Below are positions 1 through 9,452 of a stretch of 64,000 nucleotides of DNA, piece after piece. A program made the position numbers and the translations under genes. Positions within the stretch are counted from its first letter, which is position 1; each line of letters starts with the position of its first letter. This DNA comes from Campylobacter vicugnae (GTDB taxonomy: Bacteria > Campylobacterota > Campylobacteria > Campylobacterales > Campylobacteraceae). Under the pieces are notes generated by a model. That model worked only from the letters and a program-made list of their open reading frames with translations. It searched no databases and had not been told where the DNA came from. The DNA lies in NCBI RefSeq assembly GCF_002139875.1, contig NZ_CP018793.1:248001-312000 (forward strand), written 5' to 3'.

Positions 1-59
1 AAAGCAAGCAGACCAGCAGCTTCAAATCCATCATCATTTGTTATAAGTATCTCTTTCAC
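1..59 (-). CDS. surE: 5'-nucleotidase SurE, N-terminal fragment
   Basis: Only the first 19 codons lie in the window; the gene runs off the left edge. The peptide begins VKEILITNDDGFEAAGLLA, which carries the SurE signature ITNDDG, whose aspartates bind the metal in this nucleoside monophosphate phosphatase family. The start is GTG at 59, chosen because an AAGGA ribosome site lies just upstream and the peptide then begins like other SurE proteins (an overlapping ATG is followed at once by a stop). It is divergent from lpxB. The identification rests on a short but highly characteristic N-terminus. Confidence 0.8.
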   Translation of the reverse strand, partial: MKEILITNDDGFEAAGLLA

Positions 60-87
60 ATTTTTCCTTTTTTGATTAAATTTTACC

Positions 88-114
88 TATAATTTTTAAA
101 TTGTTGGCTATAAT
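88..114 (+). promoter_or_regulatory. Probable sigma-70 promoter region for lpxB
   Basis: Two TATAAT hexamers (88-93 and 109-114) lie in the surE-lpxB divergent spacer. The second is 25 nt upstream of the lpxB ATG at 140 and is the likelier -10 element. Upstream T-rich sequence is typical of Campylobacter vegetative promoters, which often lack a clear -35. Seen by eye only; no start site is known. Confidence 0.45.
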
Positions 115-139
115 TTAGGCTAAATTTAAAAGGGAAATT

Positions 140-1165
140 ATGAAAATTTTAGTTTCATCGCTAGAAGCATCGGCAAATTTGCATTTAAAAGAGATATTAA
201 CTCATCTTAATAATGTGCAAATTTGTGGCATATTTGATAAAAGATTTGGAGATGCGCTATATGATAGTAAGGAGTTTAGCGCTATGGGGTTTGTTGAAAT
301 TTTGCCACTGATTTTTAAGGCTAAAAAAGCATTAAAGCAGATGGTAGAACTAGCTCGTGATTGCGATAGAGTTTTGCTTATTGATAGTCCAGCTTTTAAT
401 ATCTCATTAGCTAAAGCCATTAAAGAAGCAGGGCTAAAGTGTGAAATAATCTATTATATCTTGCCACAAGTGTGGGCATGGAAGAAAAAGCGAGTAGCAA
501 AGGTGGAGAGATATTGTGATAGGCTTGCATCTATTTTGCCATTTGATGAGAAATTTTATAATAAAAGCGAGTATGTAGGGCATCCACTTTTAGATGAGAT
601 AAATGTGCAAAAAACCACCCATACAAAAAATTCAATTATAGCTTTTATGCCAGGTTCAAGGCGTAGCGAGATTAGTCGCCTTATGCCTTTATATAAAGAA
701 GTAGCTAAAAATATTGAGGCTAAAAAGCTCTTAGTTATACCCCCATTTTTGGCTAAAAATATAGATGAATATTATGGCGATGTGAGTGAATTTGAGATTG
801 TATATGATGCTAAAGACGCCTTAATGGCTAGTGAGTTTGCCTTTATCTGTTCTGGTACTGCAACGCTAGAAGCAGCACTTATAGGTACTCCGTTTGTGCT
901 TTGCTATAAGGCTAAAGCAATTGATATTTTTATAGCTAGAAGATTAGTAAAGCTAAAATACGCAGGATTAGCAAATATAATATTTGATTTTATGGGTAAA
1001 GAGCCACTTCATACAGAGTTAATACAAGAGAGTGCTACAGTACAAAATCTATTAAAATCTTATGAGCATTACGATGCGAATAAATTTTTAAAATCATGCA
1101 ATGAACTAAGAGAGTATTTAAAACATGGAAGCGCAAAGAGTGTTGCTGAGATGATTTTAAGATAA
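140..1165 (+). CDS. lpxB: Lipid-A-disaccharide synthase LpxB
   Basis: Glycosyltransferase family 19 enzyme that joins UDP-2,3-diacylglucosamine and lipid X into the lipid A disaccharide at the inner membrane. The 341 aa protein has the PGSRRSEI loop (about residues 171-178) and the SGTATLEAAL motif (from about residue 238) typical of LpxB; it is shorter than the roughly 380 aa E. coli enzyme, as is usual in Campylobacterota. An AGGGAAATT ribosome site precedes the ATG. Its probable pathway partner, an LpxH-type hydrolase, lies three genes downstream, although greA and argC intervene. Confidence 0.93.
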   Translation: MKILVSSLEASANLHLKEILTHLNNVQICGIFDKRFGDALYDSKEFSAMGFVEILPLIFKAKKALKQMVELARDCDRVLLIDSPAFNISLAKAIKEAGLKCEIIYYILPQVWAWKKKRVAKVERYCDRLASILPFDEKFYNKSEYVGHPLLDEINVQKTTHTKNSIIAFMPGSRRSEISRLMPLYKEVAKNIEAKKLLVIPPFLAKNIDEYYGDVSEFEIVYDAKDALMASEFAFICSGTATLEAALIGTPFVLCYKAKAIDIFIARRLVKLKYAGLANIIFDFMGKEPLHTELIQESATVQNLLKSYEHYDANKFLKSCNELREYLKHGSAKSVAEMILR

Positions 1166-1207
1166 AATAGGATAGAATCGCAAATTTAAATATATGAAGG
1201 AAAAGTT

Positions 1208-1693
1208 ATGACAGAGCCGATGACAATGTATGGTTATGAAAAAATTACTGCTGAGTTAAAAGATTTAAAAACAGTCCAAAGACCAGCAATTGTTCAAGAG
1301 ATCGATATAGCAAGAAGCCATGGAGATTTAAAAGAAAATGCCGAGTATCACGCTGCTAGAGAGAAGCAAGCCTTTATAGAAAATAGAATTGCTGAATTAA
1401 GCGATATTGTAAGTAGAGCCAAAGTAATTGACCCAAGTGAGTATGAACATGATAAGGTTAAATTTGGCTCTACTGTTACAATAATGGATGTAGATACTGA
1501 GATGGAGACTACATATACAATAGTTGGAGTTACAGAGAGCAATCTTGAGCGAGGATTAATCTCGATTTCAACACCAATTGCCAAGCAGCTAATAGGCAAA
1601 AAAGAGGGCGATGATGTGGTTTTAACCTTGCCAAATGGTAGGGTTGAGATTGAGATTGTAGAGGTTAAATATCAAGATATAGTTTTTGAATAA
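1208..1693 (+). CDS. greA: Transcription elongation factor GreA
   Basis: GreA rescues backtracked RNA polymerase by stimulating transcript cleavage through its secondary channel. The 161 aa length is normal. The N-terminal coiled coil carries the tip motif [11 protein letters not shown] (residues 40-50) with the acidic residues that act at the polymerase active site; the C-terminal half is the FKBP-like GreA/GreB domain. The start at 1208 follows GAAGGAAAAG. A later Met in the N-terminus is possible, but the upstream site has the better ribosome site. It lies 42 nt after lpxB and 18 nt before argC, consistent with one transcript. Confidence 0.95.
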   Translation: MTEPMTMYGYEKITAELKDLKTVQRPAIVQEIDIARSHGDLKENAEYHAAREKQAFIENRIAELSDIVSRAKVIDPSEYEHDKVKFGSTVTIMDVDTEMETTYTIVGVTESNLERGLISISTPIAKQLIGKKEGDDVVLTLPNGRVEIEIVEVKYQDIVFE

Positions 1694-1711
1694 TTTAGTT
1701 AGGATATAGCT

Positions 1712-2719
1712 ATGATAAGAGTAGGAATAGTCGGAATTAGCGGATATACCGGCTTAGAATTAGTAAAGATGATAGTAGCTCATCCATATTTTGAGTTAAG
1801 CTACGCTGGGGCTAGTAGTAGCGGAGTTTTATCTGAGAATTTTAGCAGTTTAAAAGGTGTTATTGATATAGAAATCAAAAAAGCAGATGCTGATGAGATA
1901 AAATCTAAATGTGATTTAGTATTTTTAGCTTTACCGCATACTGAAGGAATGAAATTAGCAAGTATGCTTAGAGGTAGTGGTGTAAAAATTGTAGATTTAT
2001 CGGCTGATTATAGGGTAAGTCAAGCTAATTATGAGAAAAACTACTGCCCACATCTAGATCCAAAAGGGTTAGAAGATGCTGTTTATGGATTAGTAGAGAT
2101 AAATCGCAATAAGATAAAAAATGCAAATTTAATTGCAAATCCAGGCTGTTATCCTACTTGTAGCTTGCTAGGGCTTTTGCCATTTGCTAATATGCTCAAA
2201 AGCGATGTGATGATTGATGCAAAAAGTGGATTAAGTGGAGCTGGAAAAGGGCTAAAATCAAGTAGCCATTTTATTAGTGTAAATGAGAATATGAATGCTT
2301 ACTCGCCTCTAACGCACAGACATAGTGATGAGATTAGTGAGCATTTAAATTTAAATCTTAGTCAAAAGATTGATGTGATGTTTGTCCCGCATTTGATCCC
2401 ACTTAGCCGTGGAATGTTAGTTAGTAGCTATGGATTTTTAAATGATGAATTTAAAGATATTGATCCGCTTGAAATATTAAAAGAGTTTTATAAAGATGAG
2501 AGATTTATACGAATAAGACGCGAACCTGTAAGCATTAAAGATGTAGCTGGAACGCACTTTTGTGATATTTATGCTATGAATCATAATGGTAAAATTTGGA
2601 TAAATTCAAGCATAGATAATCTACTTCGTGGCGCCTCATCTCAAGCAATAGCAAACGCAAATTTAATTATGGGAATAGATGAGAGTACTGCTTTGCCTAT
2701 TATAGGAAACTCTATATGA
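1712..2719 (+). CDS. argC: N-acetyl-gamma-glutamyl-phosphate reductase ArgC
   Basis: Third step of arginine biosynthesis: NADPH-dependent reduction of N-acetylglutamyl phosphate to the semialdehyde. The 335 aa protein has the N-terminal Rossmann start GIVGISGYTG (residues 5-14) and the catalytic cysteine in ANPGCYPT (Cys146). HLIPLSRGM further on is also family-typical. The stop codon overlaps the next ATG (ATGA), so translation of the LpxH-like gene is probably coupled to argC. No other arginine gene is nearby. Confidence 0.95.
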   Translation: MIRVGIVGISGYTGLELVKMIVAHPYFELSYAGASSSGVLSENFSSLKGVIDIEIKKADADEIKSKCDLVFLALPHTEGMKLASMLRGSGVKIVDLSADYRVSQANYEKNYCPHLDPKGLEDAVYGLVEINRNKIKNANLIANPGCYPTCSLLGLLPFANMLKSDVMIDAKSGLSGAGKGLKSSSHFISVNENMNAYSPLTHRHSDEISEHLNLNLSQKIDVMFVPHLIPLSRGMLVSSYGFLNDEFKDIDPLEILKEFYKDERFIRIRREPVSIKDVAGTHFCDIYAMNHNGKIWINSSIDNLLRGASSQAIANANLIMGIDESTALPIIGNSI

Positions 2720-3432
2720 CCATTTTAGATGGGGCGATATTTATAGCTGATGCACATGAAAACAATAAACGGCGTGAATTTTTAAAACTTATTAAAAGTT
2801 TTAATAACGGCATTTTGCCTACTCCACCGCAAATATTTTTAGTAGGAGATATATTTGATTATCTTAGTTGTACAAGTTATAGCCAAATAGTTTATAAAGA
2901 GTGGATTGATGAGCTAAATTTGCTGGCTAAAAAAACTCAAATTTACTATTTTGAAGGTAATCACGATTTTAATCTTAGTTCTATTTTTAATCAAATTAAG
3001 CTATATCCGCTCTCATCTCAACCAGTAATTTTTAATCTAAATAATAAGAAAGTTGCCATAGCGCATGGGGATATATATTTAGGATTTTTTACCCAAACCT
3101 CACTTAAAATGCTTCGTAATTCTACATTTTTAAAAATTATGAATTTCGTTGATTGGATATTTAAATTTAAAATTACGAAAAAGATTTTATCAAGCCAAGA
3201 AAATAAAGAATTATCCTATAAAATATCAAATTTTAAAGAGCTTATAGCTAAAAAAATAGATAATTATAAAAGCGATATGGTGATAGAAGGACACTATCAT
3301 CAGGGGGTTAAATTTCAAATAAATACAAAAGATTATATAAATTTACCTTGTTTTGCGTCTGAGCGTAGTTATTTTATTGTAAAATATGGTACTGAAATTA
3401 AATTTCAACTCACAAGGAGCCCAAATGTTTGA
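2716..3432 (+). CDS. lpxH: UDP-2,3-diacylglucosamine hydrolase-like metallophosphoesterase (LpxH type)
   Basis: Calcineurin-like phosphoesterase of 238 aa. All metal-site motifs are visible in order: DAH (Asp12, His14), GDIFD (residues 44-48), GNHD (81-84), HGD (from His117) and GHYH (His193, His195). This set and the length fit LpxH, which cleaves UDP-2,3-diacylglucosamine to lipid X, the substrate of LpxB encoded nearby. It overlaps argC by 4 nt and cheV by 8 nt. An unrelated UDP-sugar or other phosphoesterase role cannot be excluded from sequence alone. Confidence 0.78.
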   Translation: MTILDGAIFIADAHENNKRREFLKLIKSFNNGILPTPPQIFLVGDIFDYLSCTSYSQIVYKEWIDELNLLAKKTQIYYFEGNHDFNLSSIFNQIKLYPLSSQPVIFNLNNKKVAIAHGDIYLGFFTQTSLKMLRNSTFLKIMNFVDWIFKFKITKKILSSQENKELSYKISNFKELIAKKIDNYKSDMVIEGHYHQGVKFQINTKDYINLPCFASERSYFIVKYGTEIKFQLTRSPNV

Positions 3433-4381
3433 TGATAATATCTTAAAAACGGGTTCGAATGAGATGGAGCTTGTTGATTTTCGTATCTTAAAACAAGGCA
3501 AAGATACTGTATATGAAGGAATATATGGAGTAAATGTCGCTAAGGTAAAAGAGATCATTAAGATGCCAAATCTCACCGAACTACCAGGTGTGCCTGATTA
3601 TATTGAGGGGATTTTTGACTTGCGTGGTGTTGTTATCCCTGTTATTAATCTTGCTAAATGGATGCAGATTGAAGAGCCTAAAGAGGCTATTTTAAAACCT
3701 AGAGTTATTATTGCTGAGTTTAGCAATATATTTATTGGTTTTATAGTTCATGAAGCTAAAAGAATTAGACGCATTAATTGGAAAGATATAGAACCAGCAA
3801 ATTTTGCTGGAAGTGCTGGTACTGGTACTTTAGATAGGTCTAAGATTACAGGTGTAACAAGAATAGAAAATGATGATGTTTTGCTTATTCTTGATCTTGA
3901 AAGCATTGTAGAAGAGTTGGGAATTTATCAGCCAAAAATGGAAGTTGAGGTTGATGATATCCATAAATTTAGTGGCGTAGCTCTTATTTTAGATGATAGT
4001 TTAACTGCTAGAAGACTCGTTAGCGAGGCATTAACTAAGATGGGCTTAAGAGTAGTTGAGGCTAAAGATGGTGTAGAAGGATTAGAGAAATTAAATGATC
4101 TACACTCAATGTATAAAGATGATTTAGATCAAAATCTTAGAGTTATCATCAGCGATGTTGAGATGCCACAAATGGATGGGTTCCACTTTGCAGCAAATGT
4201 AAAAGATGATAAGAGATTTACTAATATTCCTATTATCTTTAATTCATCATTGAGTAATGAATTTAGTGAGCTTCATGGTAAAGATGCAGGCGGAGATGCA
4301 TTCTTGACTAAATTTAACGCCACAGAATTCTATAAAGCAGTTTCAAAAGTAATTGAAGCACGTAAAAAATATATCAGTTAA
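3425..4381 (+). CDS. cheV: Chemotaxis coupling-receiver protein CheV
   Basis: CheV links chemoreceptors to CheA and carries its own phosphorylatable receiver. The start at 3425 is chosen because AAGGAG sits six bases upstream; an upstream in-frame codon would add 13 residues with no ribosome site. A CheW-like domain occupies roughly residues 15-165 (VPDYIEGIFDLRGVVIPVI is its hallmark) and a REC domain roughly 185-318 with phospho-acceptor Asp244 in ISDVEMPQMDG. It is the first gene of a cheV-cheA-cheW block, a Campylobacter/Helicobacter arrangement, and overlaps the end of the LpxH-like gene. Confidence 0.95.
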   Translation: MFDDNILKTGSNEMELVDFRILKQGKDTVYEGIYGVNVAKVKEIIKMPNLTELPGVPDYIEGIFDLRGVVIPVINLAKWMQIEEPKEAILKPRVIIAEFSNIFIGFIVHEAKRIRRINWKDIEPANFAGSAGTGTLDRSKITGVTRIENDDVLLILDLESIVEELGIYQPKMEVEVDDIHKFSGVALILDDSLTARRLVSEALTKMGLRVVEAKDGVEGLEKLNDLHSMYKDDLDQNLRVIISDVEMPQMDGFHFAANVKDDKRFTNIPIIFNSSLSNEFSELHGKDAGGDAFLTKFNATEFYKAVSKVIEARKKYIS

Positions 4382-4391
4382 GAGGTGATTT

Positions 4392-6725
4392 ATGGATGAT
4401 ATGCAAGAAATTCTTGAAGACTTTTTAGTCGAGGCATTTGAACTTATTGAGCAGATTGACCATGATTTAGTTGAATTAGAGTCTAATCCTGAGGATTTAG
4501 AGCTATTAAATCGTATTTTCCGCGTTGCACATACAATCAAAGGTAGCTCATCATTTTTAAATTTTGATGTCTTAACAAAGCTTACACATCATATGGAAGA
4601 TGTGCTTAATAAAGCTCGTCATGGAGAGCTTAAAATCACTCCGGACATTATGGATGTAGTTCTTGAATCAGTTGATATGATGAAGGCACTTCTAAGAAGC
4701 ATTAGAGAGCGTGGCAATGATACTGATGCTGGTGTAAGTATATCTGATATATGTCATAGGCTTACAGCTATTAATGAAGGTAGAGATCCAAATGCTGATG
4801 AAGATAGACAGGCTCAACCGCAAGAAGAGACACAATCTAAACCACAAGAAGATAGCCAGCCAGAACCAGAATCAGCAATGGATCAAGAGCCTGAAGTAGA
4901 TGTAAATAGTCTAAGTGATGCTGAAGTTGAAGCTGAGATAGAAAGACTGTTAAAAGTTCGCAAAGCTGAAGATCAAGCTAGAAAAGATAAACAAAAACAA
5001 AATAGTCAAGAGTCAGCAGCTACACAAGAGCCAACTCCTAAGGTTCAAACTCCTAAAGCCTCAAAAGAACAAACTGCACCGGCTCACTCTAATGCATCAG
5101 CTGTAGAGCAGACTATTAGAGTTGAGGTTAAAAGACTTGATAATTTAATGAATTTAATCGGTGAATTAGTTCTTGGTAAAAATAGACTTCTTAAAATTTA
5201 TGATGATGTAGAAGAGAGATATGAGGGCGAGAAATTCTTAGAAGAGTTAAATCAAGTTGTTAGTCAGCTAAGCTTAGTAACTACTGATATTCAATTAGCT
5301 GTTATGAAGACTAGAATGCTTCCAATTGCTAAGGTATTTAATAAATTCCCAAGAATGGTGCGTGATCTAAGCCGTGAACTAGGCAAACAAATTGATCTAG
5401 AAATTAGCGGTGAAGAGACAGAGCTAGATAAATCTATAGTAGAAGAGATTGGAGATCCGCTAGTTCATATCATTAGAAATTCATGCGATCACGGCGTTGA
5501 AGATCCTAAAGATAGACTAGCAGCTGGCAAACCCGAAAAAGGTATAATTCAACTAAAAGCCTATAATGAAGGTAACCATATCGTTGTTGAAATCGTAGAT
5601 GATGGTAAGGGAATTGACGCTTTAGCTGTGAAGATGAAGGCACTTGAAAGAGGTATCATCACAGAAAGAGAAGTTGATAGTATGAGTGATAAAGAGGCGT
5701 TCTCTTTAATATTCAAACCTGGATTTTCTATGGCAAAACAAGTTACAAATGTTAGTGGCCGTGGTGTTGGAATGGATGTTGTTAAGACAAATATTGAGAA
5801 ATTAAATGGTATAATTGATATAGATAGCGAAGTGGGTAAAGGCACAATAATTAAGCTAAAAATCCCTCTAACTCTAGCTATTATTCAATCTTTATTGGTA
5901 GGTTCTCAAGAGGAATTTTATGCTATTCCACTGGCAAGCGTAAAAGAGACTGTAAGAGTCCCAGTAGATAATATCTATACAATTGAAGGCAAAAATGTCC
6001 TTAGACTTCGTGATGAGGTTCTTAGTCTTGTTAGACTTAGCGATCTATTTGGCGTTAAACAGGTATTTGAAAGTGGTGATCAGACATATGTAGTTGTGAT
6101 TAATGTAGCTGATAGTAAGCTTGGCATTATTGTAGATAACTTGATTGGTCAAGAAGAGATTGTTATTAAATCACTTGGTAACTATCTGCAAAATATCCGC
6201 GGAATTGCTGGCGGTACAATTAGAGGTGATGGTAAGGTAACACTAATTGTAGATGTAGGTATGATTATGGATATGGCAAAAGAGATCAAAATAGATATTA
6301 GAGCTAGTATGGAATCAAGCGCACAAATGGCTAAAAAAGAAAAACCAAGCGATTATAAAGTTCTTATCGTAGATGACTCTAAAATGGATAGAACAATTAT
6401 GCAAAAATCGCTTGAGCCAATCGGCGTAACCGTGATAGAAGCGACTAATGGTATTGAAGCGCTTAATATAATTAAATCAGGCGATCATAGTTTAGATGCG
6501 GTGCTAATAGATATTGAAATGCCAAGAATGGATGGATATACTTTAGCTGGAGAGATTAGAAAATACTCTAAATATCGCAATCTGCCATTAATTGCAGTAA
6601 CAAGTAGAACAAGTAAGAGCGATCGCTTAAGAGGTGTCGAAGCAGGTATGACTGAGTATATTACAAAACCATACTCACCAGAATACCTAGAAAATGTCGT
6701 CAGAAAAAATATAAAGCTAGTGTAA
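4392..6725 (+). CDS. cheA: Chemotaxis histidine kinase CheA with C-terminal receiver (CheAY)
   Basis: Central kinase of chemotaxis signalling. The 777 aa chain reads in order: Hpt domain with phospho-acceptor His47 (RVAHTIKGSS); a Q/E/P-rich linker at about residues 135-240 replacing a clear CheY-binding domain; dimerisation domain; HATPase domain with the N box (IIRNSCDHG) and G boxes (DDGKGID, GRGVGMDVV); a CheW-like regulatory domain; and a REC domain with Asp707 in IDIEMPRMDGY. The fused receiver is typical of Campylobacterota, where it is thought to act as a phosphate sink. Ten bases separate it from cheV and nine from cheW. Confidence 0.96.
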   Translation: MDDMQEILEDFLVEAFELIEQIDHDLVELESNPEDLELLNRIFRVAHTIKGSSSFLNFDVLTKLTHHMEDVLNKARHGELKITPDIMDVVLESVDMMKALLRSIRERGNDTDAGVSISDICHRLTAINEGRDPNADEDRQAQPQEETQSKPQEDSQPEPESAMDQEPEVDVNSLSDAEVEAEIERLLKVRKAEDQARKDKQKQNSQESAATQEPTPKVQTPKASKEQTAPAHSNASAVEQTIRVEVKRLDNLMNLIGELVLGKNRLLKIYDDVEERYEGEKFLEELNQVVSQLSLVTTDIQLAVMKTRMLPIAKVFNKFPRMVRDLSRELGKQIDLEISGEETELDKSIVEEIGDPLVHIIRNSCDHGVEDPKDRLAAGKPEKGIIQLKAYNEGNHIVVEIVDDGKGIDALAVKMKALERGIITEREVDSMSDKEAFSLIFKPGFSMAKQVTNVSGRGVGMDVVKTNIEKLNGIIDIDSEVGKGTIIKLKIPLTLAIIQSLLVGSQEEFYAIPLASVKETVRVPVDNIYTIEGKNVLRLRDEVLSLVRLSDLFGVKQVFESGDQTYVVVINVADSKLGIIVDNLIGQEEIVIKSLGNYLQNIRGIAGGTIRGDGKVTLIVDVGMIMDMAKEIKIDIRASMESSAQMAKKEKPSDYKVLIVDDSKMDRTIMQKSLEPIGVTVIEATNGIEALNIIKSGDHSLDAVLIDIEMPRMDGYTLAGEIRKYSKYRNLPLIAVTSRTSKSDRLRGVEAGMTEYITKPYSPEYLENVVRKNIKLV

Positions 6726-6734
6726 GGAAGTAAA

Positions 6735-7235
6735 ATGAGCGATAAATTAGGTGAAGTTTTACAAAGACAAAAACAGCAAATAAGCGAACCAGAAAATACT
6801 AAAGATAGAGAAGAGATAGAGCAGCTTGTAGGTTTTATCGTTGGAGATGAGGAATTTGCTATTCCGATTTTATATATTAAAGAGATTATTAAACCAATTG
6901 AATATACTAGAGTACCTAGTGTTCCGCCATATGTGCTTGGTGTATTTAATCTTAGAGGTAGCGTAATTCCTTTAATAGATTTAAGGATTAGATTTAATCT
7001 TGAACCTAGCAAAATGACACCAAATACTAGATATATCGTTATGCAAGATAATGATAATATCGCAGGATTTGTTATCGATAGACTTACAGAGGCTATTAGA
7101 ATAAACACTAATAGAATCGATCAGCCGCCTGAAACTCTAGCTAAAGATAAAGGAATGATCCAAGGTATCGGTAAAAGAGATAGCAATATCTTAACGATAT
7201 TAAAGGTTGAATCTTTGTTAAAACGCGATTTTTAA
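6735..7235 (+). CDS. cheW: Chemotaxis coupling protein CheW
   Basis: Adaptor that docks CheA onto chemoreceptor tips. The protein is 166 aa, a single CheW domain beginning after a charged N-terminal stretch of about 30 residues. The conserved block VPSVPPYVLGVFNLRGSVIP resembles the same region of CheV upstream. It is the last gene of the cheV-cheA-cheW set, preceded by an AAGGAAG ribosome site, and is followed 9 nt later by serB, which may ride on the same transcript. Confidence 0.95.
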   Translation: MSDKLGEVLQRQKQQISEPENTKDREEIEQLVGFIVGDEEFAIPILYIKEIIKPIEYTRVPSVPPYVLGVFNLRGSVIPLIDLRIRFNLEPSKMTPNTRYIVMQDNDNIAGFVIDRLTEAIRINTNRIDQPPETLAKDKGMIQGIGKRDSNILTILKVESLLKRDF

Positions 7236-7244
7236 GGCATTTAA

Positions 7245-7868
7245 ATGATTAAACTTTGCGTTTTTGATTTTGATTCTACGCTTATGGATGGTGAGACTAT
7301 CACCATCCTTTCAAGTGCAATGGGCATGGATAAAGAGGTTGGCGATATCACCTCTAGAGCAATGGCAGGTGAGCTTGATTTTTATGAAAGCTTAGTAAAG
7401 CGAGTTAAGCTAATTGAGGGCTTAGAACTTAGCAAAGCCTTAGAGATTACTTCAAATTTACCATTTATAACTGGTGCAAAAGATATCATCTCATATCTAA
7501 AATCTAAAAATATTAAAACGGTTGTATTTAGCGGTGGATTTCATATCGCAACAGATGCTGCACAGCAAAAGCTGGGTTTTGATCTAAATTTTGCTAATGA
7601 GCTACATCATAAAAATGGAATTCTAACTGGAAATGTAGGCGGTGAGATGATGTTTGGCGATTCTAAAGGTAAGATGCTTGCAAGACTTAAGAGCTTTTTA
7701 GGCTTAAGTAGTGATGAAGTAGTTTGTGTAGGTGATGGTGCAAATGATATATCTATGTTTAAAGAGTCTAGCATTGGAATTGCATTTTGTGCTAATAAGA
7801 TATTAAAAGAGGCAGCAACTCATATCATAGATATTAAAGATTTAAATGAGATTAAAAAGATAATATAA
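7245..7868 (+). CDS. serB: Phosphoserine phosphatase SerB
   Basis: HAD-superfamily hydrolase that makes L-serine from phosphoserine in the last step of the phosphorylated pathway. The 207 aa protein opens with the HAD motif I DFDSTLMDGE (Asp8 nucleophile, Asp10), has motif II in VVFSGGF, the basic motif III region around DSKGKMLA, and motif IV GDGANDISMF. The length matches compact SerB proteins without the ACT domain of E. coli SerB. It sits between cheW and tal with short spacers. Confidence 0.92.
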   Translation: MIKLCVFDFDSTLMDGETITILSSAMGMDKEVGDITSRAMAGELDFYESLVKRVKLIEGLELSKALEITSNLPFITGAKDIISYLKSKNIKTVVFSGGFHIATDAAQQKLGFDLNFANELHHKNGILTGNVGGEMMFGDSKGKMLARLKSFLGLSSDEVVCVGDGANDISMFKESSIGIAFCANKILKEAATHIIDIKDLNEIKKII

Positions 7869-7877
7869 AGGTGCAAA

Positions 7878-8858
7878 ATGAAAGAGATTAATTTTTCTCT
7901 TTGGTGTGATTTTTTAGAGCGTGATTTTATAAATTCAGAATTTATAGAGTTAATTCAAAATGGTACAATTAATGGTGCTACAAGCAATCCAAGTATATTT
8001 AAAAACGCTATTTGTAACTCAAAAGCATATAGTGAGCTAAAAGAGAAATTTGGCAAAAAAGATACAAAAAAACTATATGAAATTTTAGCTACAAATGATA
8101 TTAAAATGGCAGCTTCTAAAATGTTAATTAATTATGCTAAAGGCGATGATGGATTTGTAAGTATTGAAGTTGATCCAAATTTAACTTTAGCAAGCGATAT
8201 AATAGAAGAAGGCAAAAGACTATATAATGCAATTAAAATGCCAAATGTAATGATTAAAATTCCAGCCATATCATCTGGATTTGAAGCAATGAGCGAATTG
8301 ATGAAAAAGGGAATTAATGTAAATGCAACGCTAATATTCTCAGATTCACAAGCTAAAAACTGCCTAGAAGCATTCAAAGAAGGTACAAAAAAATATAGCA
8401 AAAGATTTCCGCAAACCACACTTCCTCAAGGTGTAATTAGTGTATTTGTAAGTCGTTTTGATAGAATGCTTGATGAGCAGCTTAATCAAAAGGCTAAGTT
8501 TGGTATTTATAATGCAACTAATATATATAATCAAATTCAAAATGCTAATCAAAGCAATGTAAGAACTCTATTTGCTAGCACTGGAGTTAAGGGATCAAAC
8601 TTGCCGGCTCATTATTATATCAAGGAGCTTTTATATCCAAATTCGATAAATACAGCTCCGCTTGATACTATTAAAGCTTTTATGGCTAGTGGAGATTTTG
8701 CTCCTAAAGCGCTGCCAAGTAGCGATGAAATATCTGCATTTATGCTTAATGCTCAAGAGAGTGGTGTAGATTATAATAGAGTTTGTACTCAGCTTTTAGA
8801 TGAAGGTTTAGAAGCTTTTGTAGTGGCTTTTGATGAAATTTTGACATCGTTATCATAA
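7878..8858 (+). CDS. tal: Transaldolase
   Basis: Pentose phosphate enzyme transferring dihydroxyacetone from sedoheptulose-7-phosphate to glyceraldehyde-3-phosphate. The protein is 326 aa; the N-terminal signature NGATSNPSIF (residues 32-41) and the Schiff-base lysine in NVMIKIPA (Lys127) are both present. An AAGGTG ribosome site lies before the ATG. Campylobacters generally cannot run full hexose glycolysis, so this enzyme mainly serves pentose and erythrose-4-phosphate supply (established for the group, not visible here). Confidence 0.93.
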   Translation: MKEINFSLWCDFLERDFINSEFIELIQNGTINGATSNPSIFKNAICNSKAYSELKEKFGKKDTKKLYEILATNDIKMAASKMLINYAKGDDGFVSIEVDPNLTLASDIIEEGKRLYNAIKMPNVMIKIPAISSGFEAMSELMKKGINVNATLIFSDSQAKNCLEAFKEGTKKYSKRFPQTTLPQGVISVFVSRFDRMLDEQLNQKAKFGIYNATNIYNQIQNANQSNVRTLFASTGVKGSNLPAHYYIKELLYPNSINTAPLDTIKAFMASGDFAPKALPSSDEISAFMLNAQESGVDYNRVCTQLLDEGLEAFVVAFDEILTSLS

Positions 8859-8870
8859 GTTTAAATTTAG

Positions 8871-8886
8871 ATTTTTTGGATATAAT
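8871..8886 (+). promoter_or_regulatory. Promoter -10 region for rplY-pth
   Basis: A T-run followed by GGATATAAT with a perfect TATAAT at 8881-8886 lies 30 nt upstream of the rplY ATG in the 57 nt tal-rplY gap. This T-rich-then-TATAAT layout is the usual Campylobacter vegetative promoter form. Confidence 0.6.
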
Positions 8887-8915
8887 TGCCACTTATTTTA
8901 TTTTAAGGAAATATA

Positions 8916-9452
8916 ATGTTAGAAGGCATTGTTAGAGAGAGTATTGACAAAAGAAGCACAAAAGCTCTTAGGAAAGATGGTTATCTAATCGCTAACATTT
9001 ACGCAAAAGGTATTGAAAATATCAATGCTGCTTTTAAGGTAAATGATTTTATTAAGACTGTAAAGTCTAAAAGCGGTTTGAAATTTGATGTAAGCGTAGG
9101 TGGTAAAACTTACAATGTTGTTGTTGTTGATTATCAAAAACATCCAGTAACAAGTATGCTAAAACATGTTGATTTAAAAGTAGTTTTACCAGATGTAGAG
9201 TCTAAATACCTTGTCCCAGTTGTTCCTGTAGGTACTCCAGCAGGTATTAAAAACAAAGGCGTACTATTACAATCTAAAAAACGCTTAAGCGTTAAATGTA
9301 AAGGTAAAGACCTTCCAGATAGCTTTAAAGTAGATGTAACTCCACTTGATATAGATGATACAGTATTGGTTCGCGATATTGTAGCTCCACAAAATGTTCG
9401 CATTATTGATGCGGGTCGTATAGCAGTTCTAGGTGTAGTAAAAGCTAAATAA
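8916..9452 (+). CDS. rplY: 50S ribosomal protein L25 (general stress protein Ctc)
   Basis: The 178 aa protein is of the long L25/Ctc form: an N-terminal L25 domain (opening [19 protein letters not shown]) that binds 5S rRNA and a C-terminal TL5-like beta domain (about residues 95-178). It starts 30 nt after a clear -10 element with an AAGGAAA ribosome site. Its last base is shared with the pth start codon (TAATG), so the two are translationally coupled. Confidence 0.94.
   Translation: MLEGIVRESIDKRSTKALRKDGYLIANIYAKGIENINAAFKVNDFIKTVKSKSGLKFDVSVGGKTYNVVVVDYQKHPVTSMLKHVDLKVVLPDVESKYLVPVVPVGTPAGIKNKGVLLQSKKRLSVKCKGKDLPDSFKVDVTPLDIDDTVLVRDIVAPQNVRIIDAGRIAVLGVVKAK

Noticed and set aside
6485-7108. 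207-codon antisense frame across the cheA-cheW junction
   Set aside because: It is a shadow of two well-supported genes; composition is low-complexity Ile/Leu/Ser typical of antisense frames.
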